Source: Mannheimia bovis (GTDB lineage: Bacteria; Pseudomonadota; Gammaproteobacteria; Enterobacterales; Pasteurellaceae). From it: a stretch of 64,000 nt of DNA. The translations under genes were made by a program, and so were the position numbers. The stretch covers positions 496,001 to 560,000 of the forward strand of contig NZ_CP061280.1 in the NCBI RefSeq assembly GCF_014541205.1, read 5' to 3'. The notes beneath the pieces are model-generated. The model made no database searches. It was not told the DNA's origin and saw only the letters and a program-made list of their open reading frames with translations. This document shows positions 15,896 through 27,070 of the stretch, piece by piece (position 1 is the stretch's first letter; each line of letters opens with the position of its first letter).

Positions 15896-17911
15896 TTAGT
15901 CTAAATTATTGACATCAGCCGTCATTAAGTTGTGCGAGTTATCCATCGCTAAATTAATAAAGCGTTCATACTGTTGTAGCACGTCGGCAATTAATTCTTC
16001 TTTGGTCATATATTGCACATCATAGCCCTCTCGCCCGTCTAGGAAATAAGTGATCGGCTCGTAAACCATATTTTCTTCAATATTCGGTAAGTTATCATCG
16101 CCTACAACTAAATCGGATAATTGACGTGGCACACTTTCAATACCGTAGATGAAATTACGTAAATTCTCTTTTACCACCTCAAACTCTAGTTTAGGGTTAT
16201 TCTGGTTGGTAAAATTCATTTTTGCGGTTAAACCATAGCTTTCAAATTCCTCAATTAATTCAAGGAAAGCAGGTCTTGCGACTTTAATAAAGAAGTGGCG
16301 AACATCTTGTTGTTTACTTGGATTAACAATTTTTTCCAAACGTTGTTTCCAATCTTTACCTGCCCAATTTTGGCTGCCTTGAGAAAGTTTTTTATTGAAG
16401 TATTGGTTATCAACCATTAAACCTTTCCATAAGCCAACGCAAAGAATAAGCATAATAAACGTAAATGGCAGAGCGATAATCAACGTCATTGTTTGTAGCG
16501 ATGATAAACCGCCTGAATAAAGCAATGACAGTGCCAATACGGCGAGCAACACACCCCAGAGAATAGTCTGCCATTTCGGGGCTTTTTCTTCCCCTTGTGA
16601 GGCAATGCTGTTAAGCACAAAGATACCTGAATCGGCGGAAGTAATGAAGAAAATAGAGATTACAACAACCGCAACGAAAGAGGCAATGATGCCAAACGGT
16701 AATTGCTCAAAGAGCGTAAAGAGTAGTTGTTCTGTGTTATTGCTTACTTCAGCTAATGCTCCGGCGGTTTGTTGATCAAACCAGATAGCAGAGCTACCAA
16801 AGCTGGTCATCCATAAAATGTTAAACAGCGATGGTACGAATAACACGCCTAAAATAAATTCACGAATGGTTCTGCCTTTGGAAATTTTAGCGATAAATAA
16901 GCCGACGAACGGAGCCCAAGAAGCCCACCACGCCCAGTAGAGAACTGTCCAGCCACTTAACCAGCCTTGACTTTCAGGCTCATAAGCGAATGTTCGGAAA
17001 CTGAGTTCTAGCAATGAGCTAAAGTAGTAGCCTAAATTCTCGGTTAAACTTGAGAACAGGAATAGCGTTGGACCCGTAACAATGACAAAAATCAGTAGTA
17101 AGCCCGCAAGGGTTAGATTGATTTCACTTAAAATTTTAACGCCTTTTCCAACTCCTGTAATAGCAGAAAATACGGCTAATGACATCGCCACAATAACCAT
17201 TACCGCAAGCACTGCAAAACCACTGTTTTCAATTAACCCTAAGTTATTAAAGCCGGCACTCACTTGCATAACCCCGAAGCCGAGCGTGGTAGTTAAACCA
17301 AAAATAGTGCTACAAAGGGCGATAACATCAATCGTATGTCCCCAAAAGCCTGAAATACGGTGCTTTAGTAGTGGGTAAAAGCCGGAACGAACCGTAAGTG
17401 GTAATTTGTATCTAAAACCAAAGTAAGCCAGAGCGAGGGCGATTACGCCATAAATTGCCCACGCGTGAATTCCCCAATGGTAGAAAGTAGTAACCATCGC
17501 TTCTTTTGCTCGTTCTGCTTGCGTTAAATTTTCGTGTACAGGCTTGAGATAATGCAGAATCGGCTCAGCAACGCCAAAGTACATTAATCCGATACCCATA
17601 CCGGCGGCGAATAGCATCGCAATCCAAGAGCCAAAACTAAACTCAGGTTCATCAGTATCTGCCCCTAATTTAATATCGCCTAAGCGGCTGACAGAAAGAA
17701 AAATCAGAAACAGAAAAAAGATTGAGCCGGCAAAAATGTAGAACCAACTAAAATTTTTAAAAAGGATATTTTTAATTGCATCAAGGGAGGCTTGTGCAGT
17801 CTGAGGAAAGACAATACAGAATATCGCCACAAAGCCGACAAAAAAGACACTAGGAAGGAAGATAGGTGCTTTAAAGGTACTTCCTGTTTGTAATTTTTTG
17901 ATGAAATCCAA
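15896..17911 (-). CDS. betT: BCCT family choline/betaine transporter (BetT-like)
   Basis: 671 aa, the long BetT-type length. The N-terminal membrane region has twelve predicted segments with the glycine-rich motif AAGMGIGLMYFGVAEP (102-117) and the tryptophan-rich substrate segment WTVLYWAWWASWAPFVGLFIAKI. A cytoplasmic C-terminal extension of about 150 residues follows. The G-x-G-x-G spacing is that of proton-coupled choline transporters such as BetT rather than sodium-coupled BetP. A betA/betB pathway is not in the window, so choline may be imported for other uses. The gene stands alone. Confidence 0.88.
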   Translation of the reverse strand: MDFIKKLQTGSTFKAPIFLPSVFFVGFVAIFCIVFPQTAQASLDAIKNILFKNFSWFYIFAGSIFFLFLIFLSVSRLGDIKLGADTDEPEFSFGSWIAMLFAAGMGIGLMYFGVAEPILHYLKPVHENLTQAERAKEAMVTTFYHWGIHAWAIYGVIALALAYFGFRYKLPLTVRSGFYPLLKHRISGFWGHTIDVIALCSTIFGLTTTLGFGVMQVSAGFNNLGLIENSGFAVLAVMVIVAMSLAVFSAITGVGKGVKILSEINLTLAGLLLIFVIVTGPTLFLFSSLTENLGYYFSSLLELSFRTFAYEPESQGWLSGWTVLYWAWWASWAPFVGLFIAKISKGRTIREFILGVLFVPSLFNILWMTSFGSSAIWFDQQTAGALAEVSNNTEQLLFTLFEQLPFGIIASFVAVVVISIFFITSADSGIFVLNSIASQGEEKAPKWQTILWGVLLAVLALSLLYSGGLSSLQTMTLIIALPFTFIMLILCVGLWKGLMVDNQYFNKKLSQGSQNWAGKDWKQRLEKIVNPSKQQDVRHFFIKVARPAFLELIEEFESYGLTAKMNFTNQNNPKLEFEVVKENLRNFIYGIESVPRQLSDLVVGDDNLPNIEENMVYEPITYFLDGREGYDVQYMTKEELIADVLQQYERFINLAMDNSHNLMTADVNNLD

Positions 17912-18091
17912 TGGTATTTACCTCTATCATTTATTATTCAGAAGTCCGAATATAGCAAAAAGTTATAAAAATGACAAATTAGGTAGAATTTGTAATAAGC
18001 ATAACTTTTGTAAAAAAGTCGTAAAAAGCAACCGCTTGCACATTCATTATTTGTGAGTAGAATATTTTTTATTTATAAAAACAAAAAGACA

Positions 18092-19267
18092 ATGCATACA
18101 CAACATAGTGCTCCCAAAATGGTTTTACCCATTTTACTTTTGATCTCCCTTTCTCATTTGCTGAATGATTTAATTCAGGCGGTAATGGTCTCAATTTACC
18201 CGATGCTGAAACAAAATTATCAACTGAGTTTTGCTCAAATCGGTATGATTTCGTTAATTTACCAAATTACCGCATCTATTATTCAGCCGGGTATCGGGCT
18301 TTATACCGATAAATACCCAAAGCCAAATCTGTTACCCATTGGTATGCTGATTACGCTTTTCTCTGTGATTTTACTTGCCTTCGCTCCTAACTTTGGGGTA
18401 TTGCTGATAGCGGCTGCGTTAATGGGTATTGGCTCTGCGATTTTTCACCCCGAAGCCTCTCGAGTGGCTCGAATGGCATCAGGTGGGAAATTTGGTACAG
18501 CTCAATCTCTTTTTCAAGTGGGAGGAAATAGTGGCTCGGCGTTAGGTCCGCTCTTGGTGGCGTTATTTATTGTACCGTTAGGGCAAAATGCGGTGATTTG
18601 GGTTGTCGTATTTGTATTATTAGCCTTATGGATTTTATATAAAGTGAGCCGTTGGGTAAAATATGAAGCTAAACCGCTCGTTGTTTCATCAAACCATATT
18701 CAACAACGTTTGCACGGCAAATTATTAGCTAGGGCATTATTAATTATTGCCTTATTAATGTTAGCGAAATTTATTTATATCGCCAGCCTTAGCAACTATT
18801 TCACTTTCTATTTAATGGAAAAATTTCAGTTGAATATGGCAACTGCACAGCTCTATCTTTTTGCCTTTTTAGGGGCGGTGGCAGCAGGCACTTTTGCCGG
18901 CGGACCGATTGGCGATAAGATCGGACGAAATGCGGTAATTTGGTTCTCTTTCTTAGGAATGGCACCTTTTGCATTATTATTGCCTCACGCCGATTTGTTT
19001 TGGACGATTGTATGTGCAATTTTCGCCGGCTTTATTATGTCATCGGCGTTTTCGGCAATGGTGGTTTATGCTCAAGAAGCGGTGCCGGGTAGAGTTGGGC
19101 TGATTTCAGGTACAATGTTTGGCTTAATGTTTGGTATTGGCGGCTTAAGTGCTGCTGTATTAGGCTTTTTTGCTGACGGATACGGCTTAGATGCTATTTT
19201 TAAAGCCTGTTCCTATTTGCCGTTGCTCGGCTTTGCTGCATTAGGATTGCCGAAACGAAATATTTAA
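18092..19267 (+). CDS. MFS efflux transporter, fosmidomycin-resistance (Fsr) type
   Basis: 391 aa from ATG 18092 (MHTQHSAPKMVLPILLLIS); a GTG thirteen codons upstream is possible but adds a lysine-rich tail with no family match. Twelve hydrophobic segments. The segments SLSHLLNDLIQAVMVSIYPMLK and GIGSAIFHPEASRVARMASGG are characteristic of the Fsr branch of the major facilitator superfamily. Relatives export fosmidomycin in E. coli; the natural substrate is unknown. Its stop codon overlaps that of rarD on the other strand by 4 bp, so there is no room for a terminator between them. Confidence 0.82.
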   Translation: MHTQHSAPKMVLPILLLISLSHLLNDLIQAVMVSIYPMLKQNYQLSFAQIGMISLIYQITASIIQPGIGLYTDKYPKPNLLPIGMLITLFSVILLAFAPNFGVLLIAAALMGIGSAIFHPEASRVARMASGGKFGTAQSLFQVGGNSGSALGPLLVALFIVPLGQNAVIWVVVFVLLALWILYKVSRWVKYEAKPLVVSSNHIQQRLHGKLLARALLIIALLMLAKFIYIASLSNYFTFYLMEKFQLNMATAQLYLFAFLGAVAAGTFAGGPIGDKIGRNAVIWFSFLGMAPFALLLPHADLFWTIVCAIFAGFIMSSAFSAMVVYAQEAVPGRVGLISGTMFGLMFGIGGLSAAVLGFFADGYGLDAIFKACSYLPLLGFAALGLPKRNI

Positions 19268-20166
19268 TGCTTTTTAGTGTTTTTTGCTCTGGTTTTTTTC
19301 ATACTGAGTAAGAAAATAATGACACCAATCCAAACCAAAATGTAGCCAACCGAACGTTCGGCAGAGAGTTTTTCATTAAAGATCAGCACGCCACATAAAA
19401 ATTGTAATGAAGGTGAGATGTATTGCAACATACCGAGTAAAGACATTGAAATGCGTCTTGCCCCCATTGCAAACCAAAGTAGTGGAATGGTGGTGGCAGC
19501 TCCTGAGCAGAGTAGTACTGTCATTTGCAAACTATTGAGTTCGCCGAATACTAAGATGTTTTGGTTATAACAAAAGCAAAGGTAGGCTATTGCAAAAGGC
19601 GACATCAGCAAGGTTTCAAGGGCTAAGCCCGATAATGGCTCCATTGGGGCGAGTTTGCGGATTAGCCCATAAATACAGAAACTGGCGGCTAAGATGAGTG
19701 CTACCCAAGGCACTTGCCCTGCAGGAATTGCCAGCCATAAAATGCCTGCTATCGCAAAACCGACAGAGAGCAATTGAGCTTTATTTAATTGTTCTTTGAG
19801 TACCAAATAGCCAACAAATACATTGAAGATTGGGTTAATAAAATAACCAAGGCTGGCATCTAAAATGTGCTCGTTAGTAATTGCCCACAAATAAGCCAGC
19901 CAGTTCAAGCCAATCATAAAAGAAGAAAGGAAGAAGATTCCCAACACTTTGGGCTGTTTGAAGGCATTGATTACTGCTCGCCCCTGTTGGAAAATCAGCA
20001 ATAGAATAATGGCAAACACGGCAGACCATACCACACGCTGAGCCAAAATCTGCTCAGCAGGCATTCCCGATTGATTAATCGGATACCAATAGATCGGAAA
20101 TGTTCCCCACGTTAAATAACATAGTAGAGCATAGTGCCAACCTTGTAATTTGCCTGAAATATTCAT
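19264..20166 (-). CDS. rarD: RarD/EamA-family transporter
   Basis: 300 aa with ten hydrophobic segments. It begins GWHYALLCYLTWGTFPIYWYPI, the RarD signature, followed by ILAQRVVWS. A second EamA repeat ends in SAERSVGYILVWIGVIIFLLSM. Members of the drug/metabolite transporter superfamily in this subgroup are called RarD after a chloramphenicol-sensitive phenotype, but the substrate is not established. The lysine-rich C-terminus (KKTRAKNTKKH) is cytoplasmic by the positive-inside rule. It is convergent and overlapping with the Fsr-like gene. Confidence 0.85.
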   Translation of the reverse strand: MNISGKLQGWHYALLCYLTWGTFPIYWYPINQSGMPAEQILAQRVVWSAVFAIILLLIFQQGRAVINAFKQPKVLGIFFLSSFMIGLNWLAYLWAITNEHILDASLGYFINPIFNVFVGYLVLKEQLNKAQLLSVGFAIAGILWLAIPAGQVPWVALILAASFCIYGLIRKLAPMEPLSGLALETLLMSPFAIAYLCFCYNQNILVFGELNSLQMTVLLCSGAATTIPLLWFAMGARRISMSLLGMLQYISPSLQFLCGVLIFNEKLSAERSVGYILVWIGVIIFLLSMKKTRAKNTKKH

Positions 20167-20189
20167 TTTGCTTTCCTAAAAGAGAGGTT

Positions 20190-20199
20190 ACAAGCGGTC
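20190..20199 (+). repeat. DNA uptake signal sequence between rarD and epmA
   Basis: ACAAGCGGTC followed by AT-rich sequence and TTTTTTTGCAAA, the typical extended pattern. Confidence 0.75.
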
Positions 20200-20249
20200 A
20201 TATTTGTTGATTTTTTTGCAAATTGCAAATAACAAAATGCCATAAAAAA

Positions 20250-21233
20250 CTAGGCTTTTTCGATACCGAACGAAATGACCTCTTCAATTTTCTTTGCATT
20301 CATCGCAAGCATTAAGAGCCTATCTACTCCCAGTGCGACACCCGAACAGTTTGGAAAACCTGCTTTGAGAGCCGCTAGGAAACGCACGTCTAGCTGTTGT
20401 GGTTCAAGTCCCATTTTTTCTCGTTGTAAATTGTCTTGCTCAAAGCGATGGATTTGCTCGTTTGCATCATCTAATTCGTGAAAGCCGTTACAGAGTTCTA
20501 AACCTTTGTAATAAAATTCAAAACGTTCGGCAACACGATGATCTTCAGAGCTTATTTGTGCTAATGCGGCTTGAGTAGAAGGAAAGTGATAAACCGCCGT
20601 TGGACGATCTTGCCCGATATTCGGCTCTACTACTTCACTGAATAAAAATTGTAACAAGGTTTCACGATTTTCGTCATCTTCACATTGCAAACCGTGCTTT
20701 CTCGCTTTTTCAACTAATTGTGCTTTAGTGGCAGAAAGCGGATCTAGCCCAACGTGGGTTTGGAAGACAAACTGGTAGCTAAAAGATTCCGCCGGTTCGC
20801 AATCTAAAATCTGTTGTAGTAAATCGTCCACTTCATTGATTAAACGATACATATCAAAATGCGGACGATACCATTCCAACATTGTAAATTCAGGATTGTG
20901 GCGTTTGCCTGCTTCTTCATTACGGAACACTTTGCAAATTTGAAAAATCGGACCGCTGCCTGCTGCAAGCAAACGCTTCATATGGTATTCAGGGCTTGTC
21001 ATCAAATGGAGTGTTTTCGCCTCGCTGCTAAACGGCGATAAAAATTGTGTGCTGAACGTAGAAAGATGTACGTCAGTAACCGAGAATTCACTTAAAATTG
21101 GGGTTTCTACTTCTAAAATGCCACGATCGGTAAAGAATTTACGCAATTCAGCAATAATTTTAGCACGTTGAATGAGATGAGGGATTGAGGCGGTAGGTTG
21201 CCAATCAATGTTATCGAGTTGTAAATTATTCAT
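20250..21233 (-). CDS. epmA: Elongation factor P--(R)-beta-lysine ligase
   Basis: 327 aa, a stand-alone class II lysyl-tRNA synthetase-like catalytic core without the anticodon-binding domain, as in E. coli EpmA (PoxA/GenX, 325 aa). Motif 2 is [21 protein letters not shown]; motif 3 is [14 protein letters not shown] near the C-terminus. The enzyme attaches beta-lysine to elongation factor P to relieve polyproline stalling. In gammaproteobacteria epmA commonly lies divergent from frdABCD, and that arrangement is preserved here. Confidence 0.95.
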   Translation of the reverse strand: MNNLQLDNIDWQPTASIPHLIQRAKIIAELRKFFTDRGILEVETPILSEFSVTDVHLSTFSTQFLSPFSSEAKTLHLMTSPEYHMKRLLAAGSGPIFQICKVFRNEEAGKRHNPEFTMLEWYRPHFDMYRLINEVDDLLQQILDCEPAESFSYQFVFQTHVGLDPLSATKAQLVEKARKHGLQCEDDENRETLLQFLFSEVVEPNIGQDRPTAVYHFPSTQAALAQISSEDHRVAERFEFYYKGLELCNGFHELDDANEQIHRFEQDNLQREKMGLEPQQLDVRFLAALKAGFPNCSGVALGVDRLLMLAMNAKKIEEVISFGIEKA

Positions 21234-21437
21234 AAAAAATGACCGCTTGAAAATGTATCGCTATTTTAGCCTAAAAAAACGCATCACCCTAGCTACTGAG
21301 CAAGAAAAAATAAAGTGTGTTTTTTTAACTTTTCTGCAACAAATTATATTTTCTCATTTTAAATATTAGAAATTTTCTTTTTATCGCTCTCCAATTAAGA
21401 GCCATTCTCAATACCTTTGTTATGCTTCATTACCTTT

Positions 21438-21453
21438 TTTGAGGTAGATCACA
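21438..21453 (+). promoter_or_regulatory. CRP site in the epmA-frdA intergenic region
   Basis: TTTGAGGTAGATCACA matches TGTGA-N6-TCACA with one mismatch. It sits in the 332-bp divergent spacer 21234-21565, about 110 bp before frdA. The rest of the spacer holds a degenerate uptake signal (GACCGCTTGA, 21241) and AT-rich DNA; a TTGAT half-site lies near 21499 but no full FNR palindrome TTGAT-N4-ATCAA was seen by eye. Confidence 0.5.
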
Positions 21454-21565
21454 AAATCACACTTTTTATGTTACTAAATTGTAAAAACGGCTTATCTGAT
21501 TGATTAAATAGTGGCACAATAGCATTACTTTTATGAATAAGTTTATTTAACTTTCGGAGTGCATT

Positions 21566-23368
21566 ATGCAAAGTGTTAATTTTGATGTGGCGATTATCGG
21601 TGCCGGTGGTGGTGGCTTGCGTGCTGCTATTGCTGCGGCTGAAGCAAATCCAAATCTGAAAATTGCTTTAATTTCAAAAGTTTATCCAATGCGTAGCCAT
21701 ACAGTGGCAGCAGAAGGTGGCTCAGCAGCGGTAATTAAAGATACCGATTCTTACGATAATCATTTTAACGATACAGTGGGCGGTGGAGACTGGTTATGTG
21801 AGCAAGATATTGTGGAGTATTTTGTGGAGCATTCGCCGATTGAAATGACACAGTTGGAGCGTTGGGGATGTCCGTGGAGTCGTCGTGAAGATGGTGAGGT
21901 TAACGTTCGTCGTTTTGGTGGAATGAAAATTGAGCGTACTTGGTTCGCAGCCGATAAAACCGGTTTCCACATCTTACACACTTTATTCCAAACTTCGATT
22001 AAATATCCAAACATCGTCCGCTTTGATGAGCATTTTGTGCTAGATATTTTAACCGACAACGGCGAAGCTCGCGGTTGTGTGGCGATGAATATGATGGAAG
22101 GCACTTTAGTGCAAATCAATGCAAACGCAGTTGTGATTGCAACAGGTGGTGGTTGCCGTACTTATCGTTTCAACACTAACGGCGGTATTGTAACCGGCGA
22201 CGGTTTATCAATGGCATATCGTCACGGTGTGGCTTTACGTGATATGGAGTTCGTTCAATATCACCCAACTGGCTTGCCGAATACCGGTATTTTGATGACT
22301 GAAGGCTGCCGCGGTGAGGGTGGTATCTTAGTGAATAAAGATGGCTACCGCTATTTACAAGATTATGGTTTAGGACCGGAAACACCAATCGGTAAACCTG
22401 AAAATAAATATATGGAATTAGGTCCGCGTGATAAAGTTTCTCAAGCGTTCTGGCAAGAGTGGCGTAAAGGCAATACCTTAAAAACTGCAAAAGGTGTTGA
22501 TGTAGTTCACTTAGATTTACGTCATTTAGGTGAGAAATATTTACTTGAACGTTTACCGTTTATTTGCGAATTAGCGAAAGCTTATGAAGGCGTTGATCCT
22601 GCGAAAGCTCCAATTCCAGTTCGTCCTGTTGTTCACTATACAATGGGTGGTATTGAAGTAGATATGAATGCAGAAACCTCAATTAAAGGCTTATTTGCAG
22701 TGGGTGAGTGTGCATCATCAGGCTTACACGGGGCGAACCGTTTAGGGTCTAACTCCCTCGCAGAATTAGTGGTGTTTGGTAAAGTAGCGGGTGAAAATGC
22801 TGCCCGTCGTGCTTTAGAGGTAACAGCTCGTAACCAACCACAAATTGATGCTCAAGCAAAAGATATTGTGGCTCGTTTACACTCGTTGGCGAACCAAGAG
22901 GGTAATGAATCGTGGTCGCAAATTCGTAATGAAATGGGCGATTCAATGGAAGAAGGTTGTGGTATCTACCGTACACAAGAGAGTATGGAAGCTACCGTGA
23001 ATAAAATCCAAGAGTTGAAAGAGCGTTATAAAAATATCAGCGTGAAAGATAAATCAAGTGTATTCAACACTGATTTACTTTACAAAATTGAGTTAGGCTT
23101 TATCTTAGATGTTGCCCAATCTATTGCTTGTTCTGCGGTGGAACGTAAAGAGTCTCGTGGTGCACACCAACGTTTAGACTATGTTGAACGTGATGATGTG
23201 AATTACTTGAAACATACACAGGCTTTCTATAATGCAGATGGTACACCAACTATTAAATACAGTGATGTGAAAATTACTAAATCACAACCACAAAAACGTG
23301 TGTACGGTGCAGAAGCAGAAGCACAAGAAAAAGCAAGAAAAGCAGCAGAAGCTCAAGCACAACAATAG
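21566..23368 (+). CDS. frdA: Fumarate reductase flavoprotein subunit
   Basis: 600 aa. Catalytic subunit of the quinol:fumarate reductase, reducing fumarate to succinate on the cytoplasmic face. The FAD-binding GxGxxG is IGAGGGGLRAAIA (11-23). The covalent flavin histidine lies in MRSHTVAAEGG (H45). The substrate-site segments HPTGLPNTGILMTEGCRGEGG and GLHGANRLGSNSLAEL are intact. The C-terminus has an Ala/Gln/Lys-rich tail (AEAQEKARKAAEAQAQQ) that I take to be a family-specific extension. First gene of frdABCD; AGAAGGAG precedes frdB 4-8 bp before its ATG. Confidence 0.97.
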   Translation: MQSVNFDVAIIGAGGGGLRAAIAAAEANPNLKIALISKVYPMRSHTVAAEGGSAAVIKDTDSYDNHFNDTVGGGDWLCEQDIVEYFVEHSPIEMTQLERWGCPWSRREDGEVNVRRFGGMKIERTWFAADKTGFHILHTLFQTSIKYPNIVRFDEHFVLDILTDNGEARGCVAMNMMEGTLVQINANAVVIATGGGCRTYRFNTNGGIVTGDGLSMAYRHGVALRDMEFVQYHPTGLPNTGILMTEGCRGEGGILVNKDGYRYLQDYGLGPETPIGKPENKYMELGPRDKVSQAFWQEWRKGNTLKTAKGVDVVHLDLRHLGEKYLLERLPFICELAKAYEGVDPAKAPIPVRPVVHYTMGGIEVDMNAETSIKGLFAVGECASSGLHGANRLGSNSLAELVVFGKVAGENAARRALEVTARNQPQIDAQAKDIVARLHSLANQEGNESWSQIRNEMGDSMEEGCGIYRTQESMEATVNKIQELKERYKNISVKDKSSVFNTDLLYKIELGFILDVAQSIACSAVERKESRGAHQRLDYVERDDVNYLKHTQAFYNADGTPTIKYSDVKITKSQPQKRVYGAEAEAQEKARKAAEAQAQQ

Positions 23369-23383
23369 AGAAGGAGCAGTAAA

Positions 23384-24115
23384 ATGGCAAATTTAGAAAA
23401 AATGACCATCGAGGTGCTACGCTACAACCCAGAATCAGATAGCGAGCCACATTTAGATAGATATGAAGTGCCTTATGACAGCCAAACTTCACTATTAGAT
23501 GCACTTGGATTTATTAAAGATGAACTAGAACCGGAGCTTTCATATCGCTGGTCTTGCCGTATGGCGATCTGCGGATCTTGCGGTATGATGGTAAACGGTA
23601 AACCAAAATTAGCGTGTAAAACATTTTTACGTGATTACAGTGGCTTTATGCGAATTGAACCGCTTGCTAACTTCCCGATTGAGCGTGATTTAGTGGTAGA
23701 TTTAAGCCATTTCATTGATAGTATCGAAGCTATCAAGCCATATATTATTGATAACAAAGCACCAGAAGGACAGCGTACTAAACAAACGCCGGCACAGTTA
23801 GAGAAATATCGCCAATTCTCAATGTGTATTAACTGTGGCTTATGCTACGCAGCTTGCCCGCAATTCGGCTTAAACCCTGAGTTCATCGGTCCTGCGGCAA
23901 TTACATTAGCTCATCGTTATAACCTTGATAACCGTGATAACGGACGTGCAGAACGAATGAAATTGCTCAGCAGCAAAAATGGGGTGTGGAGTTGTACTTT
24001 CGTGGGTTACTGCTCAGAAGTTTGCCCGAAACACGTTGGTCCTGCTTCAGCAGTGAACCAAGGTAAGCTTGAAAGTGCGAAAGATTATGTTATCTCAATG
24101 ATTAAACCGAGATAG
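23384..24115 (+). CDS. frdB: Fumarate reductase iron-sulfur subunit
   Basis: 243 aa. It carries three clusters from menaquinol to the flavin. The [2Fe-2S] ligands are in [21 protein letters not shown] (57-77). The [4Fe-4S] and [3Fe-4S] ligands are in [12 protein letters not shown] near 148-159 and in [14 protein letters not shown] near 204-217. It starts 15 bp after frdA and is followed after 9 bp by frdC, each with a good ribosome-binding site. Confidence 0.97.
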   Translation: MANLEKMTIEVLRYNPESDSEPHLDRYEVPYDSQTSLLDALGFIKDELEPELSYRWSCRMAICGSCGMMVNGKPKLACKTFLRDYSGFMRIEPLANFPIERDLVVDLSHFIDSIEAIKPYIIDNKAPEGQRTKQTPAQLEKYRQFSMCINCGLCYAACPQFGLNPEFIGPAAITLAHRYNLDNRDNGRAERMKLLSSKNGVWSCTFVGYCSEVCPKHVGPASAVNQGKLESAKDYVISMIKPR

Positions 24116-24124
24116 GAGGAAGAA

Positions 24125-24517
24125 ATGTCAGCGACAAAACGTAGACCTTATGTTAGAGGAATGAAAGCAAGCTGGTGGAAAAAACTTGATTTCTACAAAA
24201 TGTATATGGTGCGTGAAGCGACCTGTCTTCCAACGGTTTGGTTCTGTATCGTACTATTTTATGGTGCAGTTGCTTTAAGTAAAGGCACATTTGCAACCGA
24301 CTTTGTAGACTTCTTACAAAATCCATTTGTAGTTGTACTAAACATTATCTCACTTGCAGCAATGCTTTATCACGCAGCAACACTCTATGTAATGACACCC
24401 GTAGTAATGCCTATAATCGTAAAAGGTAAGCATTTACCTGCTTATGTAGGAAGAAACATTCTTTGGGCTGCAACAGGTGTAATTAGCTTAATTGCATTAA
24501 TCTTAGTATATATTTAA
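24125..24517 (+). CDS. frdC: Fumarate reductase membrane anchor subunit C
   Basis: 130 aa, three hydrophobic helices. The N-terminus [36 protein letters not shown] is characteristic of FrdC, including the conserved RE pair near the quinone site. With FrdD it anchors the complex and oxidises menaquinol. AGGAGGA ribosome-binding site 5 bp before the start. Confidence 0.95.
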   Translation: MSATKRRPYVRGMKASWWKKLDFYKMYMVREATCLPTVWFCIVLFYGAVALSKGTFATDFVDFLQNPFVVVLNIISLAAMLYHAATLYVMTPVVMPIIVKGKHLPAYVGRNILWAATGVISLIALILVYI

Positions 24518-24530
24518 GAAGGGGAATAAA

Positions 24531-24878
24531 ATGAGTTTAGATCAAAACCCAAAACGTTCAAATGAGCCACCTGTTTGGTTACTCTTCAGTGCAGGCGGTA
24601 TGGTTAGTGCATTATTTTTCCCTGTAGTCATTTTTATTATCGGTTTATTACTACCATTTGGATTAGTTTCGCCTGACAACATTATTGCTTTTGCACAGAG
24701 TTGGATCGGAAAACTTACCATTATGGTATTAGCGATTTTCCCAATGTGGGCAGGTATGCACCGTATCCATCACGGCTTACACGATCTGAAAGTACATACA
24801 CCGGCGGGTAATGTGATTTTCTATGGATTATCTATCCTATACACAATTCTAGTGATCATTGCTGTAGTACAGATTTAA
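24531..24878 (+). CDS. frdD: Fumarate reductase membrane anchor subunit D
   Basis: 115 aa with three hydrophobic helices. The start [27 protein letters not shown] and the segment [18 protein letters not shown] match FrdD; the latter holds the histidines near the quinone and the loop toward FrdB. It ends the operon 7 bp before a strong terminator. Confidence 0.95.
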   Translation: MSLDQNPKRSNEPPVWLLFSAGGMVSALFFPVVIFIIGLLLPFGLVSPDNIIAFAQSWIGKLTIMVLAIFPMWAGMHRIHHGLHDLKVHTPAGNVIFYGLSILYTILVIIAVVQI

Positions 24879-24884
24879 GTTAAG

Positions 24885-24915
24885 AAAGACCATCTTGTAT
24901 AGAGATGGTCTTTTT
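24885..24915 (+). terminator. Intrinsic terminator of frdABCD
   Basis: AAAGACCATCT (24885-24895) pairs perfectly with AGATGGTCTTT (24903-24913) over a 7-base loop, then a T-run. Confidence 0.9.
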
Positions 24916-24923
24916 ATCTTTCT

Positions 24924-24932
24924 ACAAGCGGT
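24924..24932 (+). repeat. DNA uptake signal sequence between frdD and the rrn promoter
   Basis: ACAAGCGGT followed by AAAATTT. It lies just after the frd terminator. Confidence 0.7.
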
Positions 24933-25042
24933 AAAATTTACAAAGAAATTTGCAGATATCAGAAATCTTGCTGATAAAACGATCGTTTTGTATTAAATAT
25001 CTTCAAAAAAGATCTTTTTTAAAAATTTTTTGCAAAAAACAC

Positions 25043-25070
25043 TTGCGTAGATTTAATATTTCTCTATAAT
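25043..25070 (+). promoter_or_regulatory. rRNA operon promoter
   Basis: TTGCGT (25043-25048), 16-bp spacer, TATAAT (25065-25070), followed by a GC-rich discriminator GCACCGC typical of stringently controlled rRNA promoters. Upstream is a run of A and T tracts (24985-25035) that could serve as an UP element. Only one promoter was recognised. Confidence 0.8.
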
Positions 25071-25081
25071 GCACCGCACAC

Positions 25082-25147
25082 AACGACGCACTGTTGTGAA
25101 CAGTTAAGTTAATATTCAGTGCGTCGTTCTTTTTTGCTCTTTAACAA
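25082..25147 (+). promoter_or_regulatory. rrn leader: hairpin with T-run, then boxA antiterminator
   Basis: AACGACGCACTG (25082-25093) is the exact inverse of CAGTGCGTCGTT (25117-25128), and CTTTTTT follows, so the leader looks like an intrinsic terminator. Right after it, TGCTCTTTAACAA (25135-25147) is a classical rrn boxA, where Nus factors and S10 assemble an antitermination complex. The pair may instead represent a boxB-like stem before boxA. Confidence 0.7.
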
Positions 25148-25175
25148 TTTATCAGACAATCTGTGTGGGCACTTG
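25148..25175 (+). other. 16S processing stem, 5' arm
   Basis: The 28 bases 25148-25175 can pair with 26924-26951 downstream of the 16S gene; the only departures are G-U wobbles. Such a helix is the standard RNase III substrate that releases pre-16S rRNA. Confidence 0.75.
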
Positions 25176-25331
25176 TTGATAGACTTGATTTAAAACTATT
25201 TTTTTAATTTTGAAGTCTTAATAGGTGCTTAACTAGAAATTCATTACTTTCTTTTAACTGAACTTTTTTAAGTTGAGCTAAGTTTGAAAGTGCGATTTTA
25301 TGTCAGTACATATTGAGCGATTAAACTTTTT

Positions 25332-26871
<1,540 letters not shown>

Positions 26872-26923
26872 CCAAAAATCAAGGGCGAAGCTAAGCGAGA
26901 GCGAAGTGGAGCAGAAACGACAG

Positions 26924-26951
26924 CAAGTGTTCACACAGATTGTTTGATAAA
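26924..26951 (+). other. 16S processing stem, 3' arm
   Basis: Pairs with 25148-25175 (see there). It lies 52 nt after the 16S 3' end. Confidence 0.75.
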
Positions 26952-26983
26952 GCAGTAGGACAAGATGAATGAGATTTAGACAT

Positions 26984-26993
26984 TCAAGCGGTT
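26984..26993 (+). repeat. Uptake-signal-like sequence in the 16S-23S spacer
   Basis: TCAAGCGGTT followed by AAAATCTTGCAAGATTTTGCAA: nine of the core bases plus the downstream TTTGCAAA-type extension, inside transcribed rRNA spacer. Confidence 0.5.
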
Positions 26994-27070
26994 AAAATCT
27001 TGCAAGATTTTGCAAATGTCGCTAAAATGTTTAACCCAAAATGGAAAAGTGGAAAGCATCTTTAAATGTT

